DNA of 64,000 bases from Mycobacterium sp. SVM_VP21. Its GTDB lineage: Bacteria; Actinomycetota; Actinomycetes; Mycobacteriales; Mycobacteriaceae. The stretch spans positions 3,596,001 to 3,660,000 of the forward strand of contig CP101406.1 of assembly GCA_024758765.1 (NCBI GenBank). Reading direction: 5' to 3'. Under the pieces are notes generated by a model that was not told the DNA's origin, made no database searches, and worked only from the letters and a program-made list of their open reading frames with translations. How positions within the stretch are numbered: the stretch's first letter is position 1; every line of letters starts with the position of its first letter. Shown here in pieces: positions 10,088-17,054 of this stretch. The position numbers and the translations under genes were made by a program.

Positions 10088-10588
10088 TTACCGCTGCTCC
10101 TGTTTGATGTAGTCGAAGACCGCTCGGATCTCGGCAGGGATGTAGGCGATCTCCAGGTAGGGGATGCCGGCTTCCGGAGCTGAGACGTACGCGAATTGCA
10201 TGCCGCCAGGCATCACGCCCCGGGCAACGATCTGGGCGCCCTGCTCGGCGGCGTCGTTCAGCATAACGTCGAAGTTTTCGGGGTCCTCGGCCTCGATGCA
10301 GACATGGTGCAGGCCTGGTCCGTGGGCACGGAGGAAGTCGTCGTAGAGGCTGCGTCCGCGCACCGGTGCGATCAGCTCCAACTGCATGTCACCGACGTAA
10401 CTCAGCGCGATGTCGGCGACGAAATCAGCCGGCTCGCCCAGATAGCTGCACGTGTCCGGGGCGAAGTGAACCCCGGGCATACGGATCCATTTGCGCACCC
10501 CGAGCAACGCGGTCAGCGTCGACTCGGTGGCATCGAGATCGCTGGTGACCCAGGCGATCTGGATGGGTGGACGAGGCGACGCGGTCAC
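10088..10588 (-). CDS. VOC (glyoxalase/bleomycin resistance) superfamily protein
   Basis: A 166-residue protein with two vicinal-oxygen-chelate halves. The first has [20 protein letters not shown] and MQLELIAPV; the second has [21 protein letters not shown] and PYLEIAYI. His/Glu residues in LHHVCIE and YLEIAY are plausible metal ligands, as in methylmalonyl-CoA epimerase-like members. The start is a GTG that overlaps the stop of the upstream protease gene (GTGA), indicating translational coupling. The substrate is unknown. In M. tuberculosis a TetR gene occupies this neighbourhood instead. Confidence 0.85.
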   Translation of the reverse strand: MTASPRPPIQIAWVTSDLDATESTLTALLGVRKWIRMPGVHFAPDTCSYLGEPADFVADIALSYVGDMQLELIAPVRGRSLYDDFLRAHGPGLHHVCIEAEDPENFDVMLNDAAEQGAQIVARGVMPGGMQFAYVSAPEAGIPYLEIAYIPAEIRAVFDYIKQEQR

Positions 10589-11259
10589 GACAGCGGGGTC
10601 GGCACGCCGACGTCTTCACGGACCTGCTGCGAGATCGCCGGCCACGACACCGCGGCGGGGTAGTCGCCCCACATGCTGTTGAACAGTCCGACAATCCGGG
10701 CCGAGCCACCGTCGCGCAGCGCATACACCGGGCCGCCGGAGTCACCCTGCTGACTGCGAACACTGCGACTCATGGTGAACCAGCCATTGTTGACCCGCTC
10801 GACGGTACCGCAGGTTTCTCCGGTGACAATGCCGAAGTGGCAGACCGGCTCCCCGGGCTCAAGGCCGTCGTCCGAGCCGGCCTGCAGGTGCCGACCATCC
10901 GGCAGGACGTCGTTGACATCGACATCGTCGGCCAGCTCTATCGCCTCGTAGTCGGCGATCACCTGATCGGTGTTGACCGTCGAACCATTAGGAGTGTTGT
11001 CGCGAAAGGTCGCCAGCCTGCCGATCACCGTTCCGCCCCGGTCTGTGACGATTCCACTCCCCCGGCAATGACCGGCGGTGAAGGCCACCCGCAGCACCGG
11101 GTCGACGTAACCGAGAGTGCAGACGTGGGTGTCCTGGCGGATCTCCATCCCCGGGAACACCAGCACCCGATCGGCTCGGGCCGGAAAGACCGTCGGGCCA
11201 GCAACTGTCGCACCAATCCCCAGCAGCACAGCCAGCACCCGCGCAACGAGCCTGCGCAA
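10585..11259 (-). CDS. Secreted trypsin-like serine protease (Rv1815-like)
   Basis: A 224-residue exported protein with a signal peptide ([19 protein letters not shown], cleavage near PARA-D) and a compact chymotrypsin fold. The catalytic triad is readable: His64 in FTAGHC, Asp103 in VIADYEA and Ser174 in [10 protein letters not shown]. Cysteine pairs at about 47/65 and 140/150 could form disulfides. It matches M. tuberculosis Rv1815 in length and motifs; the substrate is unknown. A degenerate relative lies at 58220-58933 in this window. The stop overlaps the VOC gene. Confidence 0.9.
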   Translation of the reverse strand: MRRLVARVLAVLLGIGATVAGPTVFPARADRVLVFPGMEIRQDTHVCTLGYVDPVLRVAFTAGHCRGSGIVTDRGGTVIGRLATFRDNTPNGSTVNTDQVIADYEAIELADDVDVNDVLPDGRHLQAGSDDGLEPGEPVCHFGIVTGETCGTVERVNNGWFTMSRSVRSQQGDSGGPVYALRDGGSARIVGLFNSMWGDYPAAVSWPAISQQVREDVGVPTPLS

Positions 11260-11375
11260 CCGTCGACTCCTATCGTTGAGGGCCGGTTTCGGTCCGGCCA
11301 GACCAAGCCACCGTGGCGCAGCGCGGCGGCCCGGCCACTTGGGATCCGGGCCGCCGCGTCGGCGCTCTGCGGCGA

Positions 11376-11939
11376 TCAGGGGATCGTCAGCTCCTGACCG
11401 GGGTGGATCAGGTCGGGGTTGGCGATACCGCTGGCCTCCGCGATCTGCGGGTACTTGTTGCCGTCACCGTAGAACCGCTCGGCGATGGCGAACAGGGTGT
11501 CGCCGGCGACCACGGTGTAGGTGCGGGCCGCAGGTGCGGCCTCCTCCACCGGAGCCGGTGCCTCTTCAGCCTTGGGCTCCTCCGGCGGCGGGGCGTCGGT
11601 CTCGGTCTTGGTGGACCAGGCCGCGCCGTCGGCCGCGTAGAGCACCAGGTTGCGGTCGTCCTGCAGAACCAGCTTGACGTCCTTCTTGCCCTTGGTGTCG
11701 GTGTGCCAAATCGGCTTGTCGGCGGTGTACAGCACGAAGTTTCCGTCCGCCTGCACCTCGGCGCGCACCACGTCGTTGCCGTTGGTTCCCGACGCCCAGA
11801 TAGCTTTGCCCCGCGCCGCCAAAACCAGGTTGCCGTCCTCCTGCAGCGTCAGGGTGTAGGCCCCGTTGTTGGAGGTCAGCGACTCGCCCTTGACGAGTTT
11901 CTTTCCTGCAGTGAGCGTGTCTCCCAAGCTCTGTGCCAC
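11376..11939 (-). CDS. Bulb-type mannose-binding lectin with LysM domain
   Basis: A 187-residue protein from a GTG start preceded by a purine-rich GAAGGGG site. Residues 1-110 form a monocot/bulb-lectin beta-prism with repeated QxDxNxVxY sites ([32 protein letters not shown]). A Pro/Glu/Ala linker and a C-terminal LysM ([20 protein letters not shown]...[14 protein letters not shown]) follow. The lectin sites bind mannose; LysM binds peptidoglycan-type glycans. A similar M. smegmatis mannan-binding lectin has been described. No signal peptide is visible, so the export route is unclear. Confidence 0.9.
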   Translation of the reverse strand: MAQSLGDTLTAGKKLVKGESLTSNNGAYTLTLQEDGNLVLAARGKAIWASGTNGNDVVRAEVQADGNFVLYTADKPIWHTDTKGKKDVKLVLQDDRNLVLYAADGAAWSTKTETDAPPPEEPKAEEAPAPVEEAAPAARTYTVVAGDTLFAIAERFYGDGNKYPQIAEASGIANPDLIHPGQELTIP

Positions 11940-12042
11940 GTTGTCCCCTTCTCATCGGCACGCCGCGACCTGACTTGCCGGGCGTTGTCGCTCGGATGCG
12001 ACGTTAGTCAGCCTAGGCGAACACCCGCCGGTGTGCCCCGCA

Positions 12043-12972
12043 TTACGTCAGCGCGATCTCCGAACCGGAGCCCCCGGCCGGTTCTCTGACGACGGGTTGC
12101 CAGCCGGGCGGGCCGAAGAGGTAACCGAAACGGTCACGCCACCGAGTCGCACTGCGCACATCGGCGATGATCGCGGCGTACTCGTGGAATTGCAGGGTCA
12201 CAATGTTGAAGGTGTCGACCGGCTTGGTCAGCCCATAGTGCGGGCGAAACCGCTCCGGGGCGAAGCTGCCGAACATCCGGTCCCAGATGATCAGGATCCC
12301 GCCGTAGTTCTTGTCCAGGTACTCGGGGTCCATGCCGTGGTGCACCCGGTGATGCGACGGAGTGTTGAAGACGAACTCGACTGCCCGAGGCAGCTTGTCG
12401 ATCCGTTCGGTGTGCACCCAGAACTGGTAGACCAGGCTCACCGAAAAGCTGGCGAACACCATCCACGGCGGAATGCCCAACAGCGGCAAGGGAATCCACA
12501 TCAAGATCTCGCCGCTGTTGTTCCACTTCTGGCGTAGCGCGGTGGCGAAGTTGAAGTAGCGGCTGGAGTGGTGCGCCTGGTGCGTCGCCCAGATCAACCG
12601 GGTCCGATGCGCGATGCGGTGGTAGCTGTAGTAGAGCAGGTCCACACCGACGAGTGCGATCGCCCAGGTGTACCAGCGGGCGGGCGACAGATGCCACGGC
12701 GCCACATAGGCATAGATCGCCGCGTAGCCGAGCAGCGCGACGAACTTCCACGCGGCGGTAGTGGCCATGGACACCAGGCCCATCGAGATGCTCGCCCAGG
12801 CGTCCTCGGTGCGGTAGGCACCGACGGGCGCGCGCTCTGATTCAAACTGTTCGAGTTTGCGTGCGGCGAACCATTCCAGGCTCAGCAGCAGCAGGAAAAA
12901 AGGCACGGCGAATATAACCGGGTCACGCATCGGCCCGGGCAACGCCGACCACACACCCGCGATCGCATCCAC
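12043..12972 (-). CDS. Fatty acid hydroxylase/sterol desaturase family membrane enzyme (Erg3-like, Rv1814-like)
   Basis: A 309-residue di-iron membrane enzyme. The histidine clusters of the family are visible: HRIAH, HQAHHSS and HRVHHG, together with a later HYG/HEYAA segment. Four or five hydrophobic stretches surround them. In M. tuberculosis Rv1814 is annotated erg3 (C-5 sterol desaturase-like), but mycobacteria do not make sterols de novo, so hydroxylation or desaturation of another lipid is more likely. It sits between mgtC and the lectin gene, with clear gaps on both sides, so it is probably transcribed alone. Confidence 0.88.
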   Translation of the reverse strand: MDAIAGVWSALPGPMRDPVIFAVPFFLLLLSLEWFAARKLEQFESERAPVGAYRTEDAWASISMGLVSMATTAAWKFVALLGYAAIYAYVAPWHLSPARWYTWAIALVGVDLLYYSYHRIAHRTRLIWATHQAHHSSRYFNFATALRQKWNNSGEILMWIPLPLLGIPPWMVFASFSVSLVYQFWVHTERIDKLPRAVEFVFNTPSHHRVHHGMDPEYLDKNYGGILIIWDRMFGSFAPERFRPHYGLTKPVDTFNIVTLQFHEYAAIIADVRSATRWRDRFGYLFGPPGWQPVVREPAGGSGSEIALT

Positions 12973-13018
12973 CGTCGTTACCTCCGGAACATCAGCCTAG
13001 CGCCGCGCCCGGTTCCGA

Positions 13019-13732
13019 TCAGTCCGATGACAACGACGACTGGTCCTCGGCGTGCCACTGCACCGCGTAGACACCCGGCTGCAGGGACAGCTCGCCGACC
13101 AGGCGCTCAAGACGGTCCGGCGCCCGACTGTCCGACAGCATCGATGCGGTGAGCGCGATGTTGTCCTCGCCGGCGCGAACGGTGTGAATCCCCCGCAGAA
13201 TCAGGTCGTTGCTGGCGGTGTGTTGCACGATCTGCGCGCGCAGGTATTTCTCGGACTTCGGCCGGCAGATCACCTGCACCTCATACGGCGATTGCGGTTC
13301 GTCCTCCTCCACGTGCTGATCACGGTCGATCAGCCGACCCAGCGGCCGCAGCAGCAGATGGGTGCCGACGATCGCGCCGGTCCCGATCAGCGCGAACGTC
13401 AGGTCCCCCGCCGCCGCCAGCACGCCCACGGCAGCCGAGCACCACAGCGTGGCCGCGGTGTTGAGGCCGCGGACGTTGAACCCCTCACGCAGGATCACCC
13501 CACCGCCGAGGAAACCCACCCCCGACACCACATACGAGGCGACGCGCGTGGCGCTGGTGTCCCCCGAATCGACGGAGTACAGCACGAACAGCGTCGCACC
13601 GGCGGCAACCAGCGCGTTGGTACGCAGTCCCGCCATTCGCGCCCGCCACTGTCTTTCCAGCCCGATCAGTGCACCGCAGCCCAGCCCGACAGCCAGTCGC
13701 AACGTGAACTCGGCGACGCTCAGCGTCTGCAT
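13019..13732 (-). CDS. mgtC: MgtC/SapB family protein (Mg2+ starvation factor)
   Basis: A 237-residue protein. The N-terminal MgtC domain of about five helices has the family signature ALIGLERQWRARMAGLRTNALVA. GVGFLGGGVILREG and the soluble C-terminal ACT-like domain (EVQVICRPKSEKYLRAQIV) follow. MgtC proteins support growth at low Mg2+ and in macrophages by acting on other membrane proteins; they are not Mg2+ pumps. The gene follows the PPE gene after only 21 bp, so it shares the transcript led by the M-box riboswitch at 15389-15572. In M. tuberculosis mgtC (Rv1811) also lies downstream of an M-box/PE20-PPE31-33 cluster. Confidence 0.95.
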   Translation of the reverse strand: MQTLSVAEFTLRLAVGLGCGALIGLERQWRARMAGLRTNALVAAGATLFVLYSVDSGDTSATRVASYVVSGVGFLGGGVILREGFNVRGLNTAATLWCSAAVGVLAAAGDLTFALIGTGAIVGTHLLLRPLGRLIDRDQHVEEDEPQSPYEVQVICRPKSEKYLRAQIVQHTASNDLILRGIHTVRAGEDNIALTASMLSDSRAPDRLERLVGELSLQPGVYAVQWHAEDQSSLSSD

Positions 13733-13753
13733 GACTTCAACGATGACACATGC

Positions 13754-14953
13754 CTAGCCGGCGACCACCGGCCGAGCCATCACCGTGGGCTTGAAGCCAT
13801 ACCGCGGGGCGGCGAAACCGTAGTTCCGGCCCTGGCCGGCGCCTGCCAGCGGCACCCCGGGCATACCGGCGGCACCGGCCTGCGGAGCGTGCGCAGCGAC
13901 CGTCCAACCGGTGGCGGCGACCGAGCTGCCCGGCGCTGCGGTAGCCGGAACGGCGGCAGCCCACGACTGCGGAACCGACAATGCACCGACCGACGCCGCG
14001 TGGCCCATGCCTGCCGAGGCGGTGCCAAGACCACCCAACCCGGCGCCCAGGCCGTGCAGTCCGTTGCCCATTCCACCGCCCAGCGCTCCGAGCATCGGCG
14101 TGAACGGGTCGATCGCGCCCAAGCCCAGCGGGTCACCGGCGGCGATAGCAGCACCCCGCACCACCGCCATGTCGGCAGCGAAGCTGGAAACCGCAGCCGC
14201 GCCCATCGGGCTGAAGGAGCTGCTCATCAGGTTGGTTACTGCGTTCGTCAGGTCGCCCGTGCTGATCGCCTCTCCCCCGGTTGTCGGCGGTTGCACCGGC
14301 GTCGCGAGAGCTTGCAGCGCCTGTGGGGTGTTCGTAAGCGCCTGGGACGCTGCGGATTGCGCATTGGATGAGGCGGCCGTGCCGGCGGCCTGGGAGACTG
14401 CCGCCTGCTGCGCACCCTGCGCCGACGGGTCGGCGACCTCATGCGGTGCGGTGAACGGCGTGACCTTGGTGGCCACCGCCGACGACGCCGCGTAGCCGTA
14501 CATCGCGGCGGCGTCCTGTGCCCACATCTGGCCGTACTGCGCCTCGGTGGCCGCAATCGCCGCAGCGTTCTGACCGAGGAAGTTGGTCGCCACGAGCGCT
14601 GCCAGTTGGGACCTGTTGGCGACGATCAGGGGCGGTGCGACCGTCATCGCGTAGGCCGCGTCGAAAGCCGCGGCCGCCGCCTTGGCCTGCACAGCGGCCT
14701 GCTCTACCTGGGCGGCGGTGATACCCATCCACACCGCGTAGGGGGTGGCAGCAGCGGCCATCGCGTTGGAGGCCGGACCCATCCAGCCTTCGCTGACGAT
14801 TCCGTTGATGACGCCCTGGTAGGCGGCCTCGGCAGAGCTGAGTTCGGCGGCCATCTTGTCCCAGGCCGCCGCGGCGGCCATCATCGGTCCCGAACCGGGG
14901 CCGGTGTAGATACGTGCTGAGTTGATTTCCGGCGGAAATGCTCCGAAGTCCAT
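13754..14953 (-). CDS. PPE family protein, SVP subgroup
   Basis: A 399-residue PPE protein. It begins MDFGAFPPEINSARIYTGPG (PPE at residues 7-9), has the helical-bundle WxG turn EGWMGPAS at about 57-64, and carries the C-terminal subgroup motif GALSVPQSW. It ends in the typical RYGFKPTVMARP tail. PPE-SVP proteins are mostly ESX-5 substrates in slow-growing mycobacteria. The start has an AAGGAG site 8 bp upstream. A 430-nt leader with an M-box riboswitch precedes it and mgtC follows, so Mg2+ limitation probably induces this protein. No partner PE is adjacent; the nearest PE is at 16412. Confidence 0.93.
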   Translation of the reverse strand: MDFGAFPPEINSARIYTGPGSGPMMAAAAAWDKMAAELSSAEAAYQGVINGIVSEGWMGPASNAMAAAATPYAVWMGITAAQVEQAAVQAKAAAAAFDAAYAMTVAPPLIVANRSQLAALVATNFLGQNAAAIAATEAQYGQMWAQDAAAMYGYAASSAVATKVTPFTAPHEVADPSAQGAQQAAVSQAAGTAASSNAQSAASQALTNTPQALQALATPVQPPTTGGEAISTGDLTNAVTNLMSSSFSPMGAAAVSSFAADMAVVRGAAIAAGDPLGLGAIDPFTPMLGALGGGMGNGLHGLGAGLGGLGTASAGMGHAASVGALSVPQSWAAAVPATAAPGSSVAATGWTVAAHAPQAGAAGMPGVPLAGAGQGRNYGFAAPRYGFKPTVMARPVVAG

Positions 14954-15242
14954 GGCATTGCTCCTTTTTGGTGGTTTTTTCGGCCACGAATGGCTGGTCT
15001 TGGGGTGTGCAGGCAGGGTCGATGCCCGATATGTGTTGCAGCCGTACTCCGGACGGCAAGAGATCGGACAGCGGTCATAGCGACATACCGGAGCCGCTCA
15101 TGCCAAGTCGATCGTCCGCTCGACGGAAATACCGAGCTACCAATCGATTTCAGGGCACGCCGAAGCATGGCGCCTTCCACTGCGGGAAGGTGCGCCAGTC
15201 GACGAGTTCAGCGCCGGTGCGAATCAGATGGTGAAAGCAGTA

Positions 15243-15274
15243 CCGAGATCGAAGGAGACGAACATCGATCTCGG
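15243..15274 (-). promoter_or_regulatory. Hairpin in the PPE-mgtC leader, candidate expression platform
   Basis: A perfect 10-bp inverted repeat (15243-15252 / 15265-15274, CCGAGATCGA and TCGATCTCGG) with a 12-nt loop lies about 115 nt after the M-box. Upstream is a strong ribosome site GAGGAGGTGA (15306-15316 on the minus strand). It could serve a 24-codon upstream reading frame starting at TTG 15298 and ending at 15224, which runs through the hairpin. This layout would allow coupling of uORF translation to hairpin formation, but I cannot show that the uORF is used. Nothing else coding is visible between 14954 and 15388. Confidence 0.4.
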
Positions 15275-15388
15275 ATAGGAACTATCACTCGGACTCAATG
15301 TCGCTCTCACCTCCTCTCGGCCTGGGCACGCGCGGGTGCCTGCACGTATGCACGACGAGGTGAAGTAACCCGGCGACGACCGGGCTCG

Positions 15389-15572
15389 GCACCCCTCTCG
15401 TCAGAGCTTCGGCACTGCACGGCGTGTCCTGGCTTGCGCAAATGTGCAAACCCGGAAGCCACTTGGGCTCAACCCTTAATCCGGGAGGAGCTGTCCTGAC
15501 CCGGGGCGTCTTTCGACGTTCGGGGTCAGTGGCCTATATCCGTGCAGACGCCTCACCTAACGAGGTGCTTGC
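15389..15572 (-). promoter_or_regulatory. M-box (ykoK) Mg2+ riboswitch
   Basis: On the minus strand the leader reads GTTAGGTGAGGC, then GGATATAGGCCACTGACCC, then ACGTCGAAAGACGCC and GGGTCAGGACAG. After a variable arm come CCGTGCAGTGC, CGAAGCTCTGACGAGA and a closing strand (GGGGTGC) that pairs with the initial GCACCTCGT. These blocks, in order and spacing, are those of the M-box family, which folds around Mg2+ and shuts off downstream expression when Mg2+ is plentiful. M. tuberculosis has M-boxes before Rv1535 and before PE20 (Rv1806), the latter in the equivalent place. Here it heads PPE and mgtC. Confidence 0.9.
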
Positions 15573-15707
15573 TTAACCATAGTGCACCAGTGGGGTGACG
15601 GGGTCAATCCGCCCCGCCGAGCCGCCGGCGGTCTCTGGCAGATCCTTACGCACTGAAGGCGAAAACGCTTGCGCTCGACCGAAATAGGCGGTCCACGCAA
15701 TGCAAAA

Positions 15708-15744
15708 CGCGGCAGCACACCCATGGATCGGGTGTGCTGCCGCG
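15708..15744 (-). terminator. Hairpin terminator after esxN copy A
   Basis: Fifteen-bp perfect arms (15708-15722 / 15730-15744, CGCGGCAGCACACCC and its complement) around a 7-nt loop ATGGATC, 19 bp after the esxN stop. No U-tract follows. The same hairpin follows the other esxN at 24539-24575. Confidence 0.75.
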
Positions 15745-15762
15745 CTGCGAAATTGCGGGCGC

Positions 15763-16047
15763 TCAGGCCCAGCTGGAGCCGACCGAAGCGTCGGTGTTGG
15801 CCATGTTGTTGCCGGCCGACTGCACCTTCTGACCGTGGCTGTTGGCCTGCTCGTAGATCACCGCGAAGTTGCGACCCAACTGCGCCACAAACTCCTGGCA
15901 CGCCACCGAACCCGCACCACCCCAGAAATCACCGGCAGCCAACACATCGTGCACGATCGCCTGGTGCTCAGCCTCCAACGACGCCGCCTGCGCACGAATC
16001 AACGCACCGTGCGCATCCACATCACCGAACTGGTAATTAATCGACAT
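15763..16047 (-). CDS. esxN: EsxN-type WXG100 protein, copy A
   Basis: A 94-residue WXG100 protein with the turn motif DFWGGAGS at residues 40-47 and the C-terminal QAN/YEQ segment typical of the EsxN (Mtb9.9) group, ending VGSSWA. It forms a heterodimer with the EsxM-type protein encoded 14 bp upstream and is secreted by ESX-5. The protein is identical to that of 24594-24878. A hairpin terminator follows. The paralogue pair means either copy could be the principal ESX-5 substrate; position next to espG5 favours the other copy as the original. Confidence 0.95.
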   Translation of the reverse strand: MSINYQFGDVDAHGALIRAQAASLEAEHQAIVHDVLAAGDFWGGAGSVACQEFVAQLGRNFAVIYEQANSHGQKVQSAGNNMANTDASVGSSWA

Positions 16048-16061
16048 ATTCGTGTTCTCCT

Positions 16062-16358
16062 CTAGCTCGACAGGATCTGCTGAGAAGCAGCTTCCTGCTG
16101 CTCGTAGTGGTTAGCGTCACGAATCAACCCATCCCGCACACCGTGCAACATGTTCACGATATTGCGAAACGCCGTCTGCATCTGACCCATGGTGTCCATC
16201 GAGGTCCGCTCCGCCAGACCACCCCAACCCGCACCGGAGATGTTGGTCGACGACGCCCACATCCGACGAGCCTCGTCCTCCACCGTCTGCGCATGCACAT
16301 CAAAACGGCCCGCCATCGAACGCATCGCGTCCGGATCAGTCATAAAACGTGTTGCCAT
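16062..16358 (-). CDS. esxM: EsxM-type WXG100 protein, copy A
   Basis: A 98-residue partner of EsxN with the turn motif SGAGWGG and the C-terminal secretion signal YxxxD/E-like segment near [15 protein letters not shown]. It starts with ATG behind a GAGGAGAGAA site. The product is identical to copy B. It is followed 14 bp later by esxN and preceded 53 bp upstream by a PE gene, forming a PE-esxM-esxN cassette just downstream of eccA5. Confidence 0.95.
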   Translation of the reverse strand: MATRFMTDPDAMRSMAGRFDVHAQTVEDEARRMWASSTNISGAGWGGLAERTSMDTMGQMQTAFRNIVNMLHGVRDGLIRDANHYEQQEAASQQILSS

Positions 16359-16411
16359 GGTTTTCTCTCCTCGATTCTGCGAAAGTTGTTGGAACTGAAC
16401 GGTATTTGGAA

Positions 16412-16711
16412 CTATCCGGCCGACGCGGCGTTAGCGGCCTCGGTCGCTGCGTAGGTGTTGGCGCTGGTGTTCAAGGTGGCGACGAACGCCTGGTGGATAG
16501 CCTCCGCCTGCGCGCTGATGGCCTGGTACATGCTGGCGTGCGCGGCGAACTGCGCAGCAGTCAGCGCCGAAACCTCATCAGCAGCGGCCGGAACCACCCC
16601 CGTGGTCGGCGTTGCCGCCGCGGCGTTCTGAGCACTCAGCGCCGACCCGATGGCGGCCAGATTGCCCGCAGCCGCCGTCAGCGCCTCCGGTTGGGTGTTC
16701 ACAAAAGTCAT
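16412..16711 (-). CDS. Short PE protein (PE domain only), copy A
   Basis: A 99-residue PE protein starting [20 protein letters not shown] behind the strong site GGAGGAGAG; PE falls at residues 8-9. It is nearly all PE domain, with the family end [14 protein letters not shown], and has no PGRS or linker. PE proteins pair with a PPE partner and are exported by ESX systems. No PPE is directly adjacent; the nearest is at 13754-14953 beyond the esx pair. It differs from the PE at 25346-25645 at many positions, unlike the esx genes. Confidence 0.93.
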   Translation of the reverse strand: MTFVNTQPEALTAAAGNLAAIGSALSAQNAAAATPTTGVVPAAADEVSALTAAQFAAHASMYQAISAQAEAIHQAFVATLNTSANTYAATEAANAASAG

Positions 16712-17004
16712 GGGGCTCTCCTCCAATATTTGCCGGCCGCGAAGGACCGACGCTCACCGGCTACGCCGAACAGTGGCCCCGTGACGACGTCGTATGGAGC
16801 GTGCTCAACGCAGTGTGGTTCAAATAACAGAAACGGTGCCGGAGCCGGATCGGGACCAAATAGTCGCCGCTTCGGGGCGGGCATTATCGCCGGGACACAA
16901 CTCTCGTCCTCACCTCCTGACACCGACAGAGACGAACTGGGCCAGGCAAAAGCACTGGCCCCCTTACCTGCGCAATGGTGGCATCGGTACCAGTGAGCGT
17001 CAAC

Positions 17005-17043
17005 CCAGACAGGCGGTCCTTACGCTGTGAATCGACTGTCTGG
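17005..17043 (-). terminator. Hairpin after eccA5
   Basis: Eight-bp arms (CCAGACAG at 17005-17012 and CTGTCTGG at 17036-17043) 12 bp past the eccA5 stop. A second hairpin lies at 16939-16961 (GGGCCAG / CTGGCCC). Together they suggest transcription of the ESX-5 operon ends here. The 330-bp gap to the PE gene otherwise holds no reading frame with family support and may carry that gene's promoter. Confidence 0.5.
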
Positions 17044-17054
17044 CAGCTGTTAAG

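Larger units (their letters stand above)
15707..16355 (-). repeat. Long direct repeat, copy A (esxM-esxN plus terminator)
   Basis: About 650 bp matching 24538-25186 at a constant offset of 8831 bp. It covers the whole of esxM (from its second codon), esxN and the terminator hairpin. Differences are a small number of mostly third-position changes. The two encoded protein pairs are identical. Homology stops at the esxM start codon: this copy starts with ATG, the other with GTG. Confidence 0.92.

Noticed and set aside
12003..12022. Possible IdeR iron box (TTAGTCAGCCTAGGC) upstream of the lectin gene
   Set aside because: It matches only the central part of the 19-bp consensus and lacks the inverted symmetry.
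15557..15901. 114-residue minus-strand frame overlapping the M-box region and esxN end
   Set aside because: It runs out of frame through esxN and the terminator hairpin and has no protein-like features.
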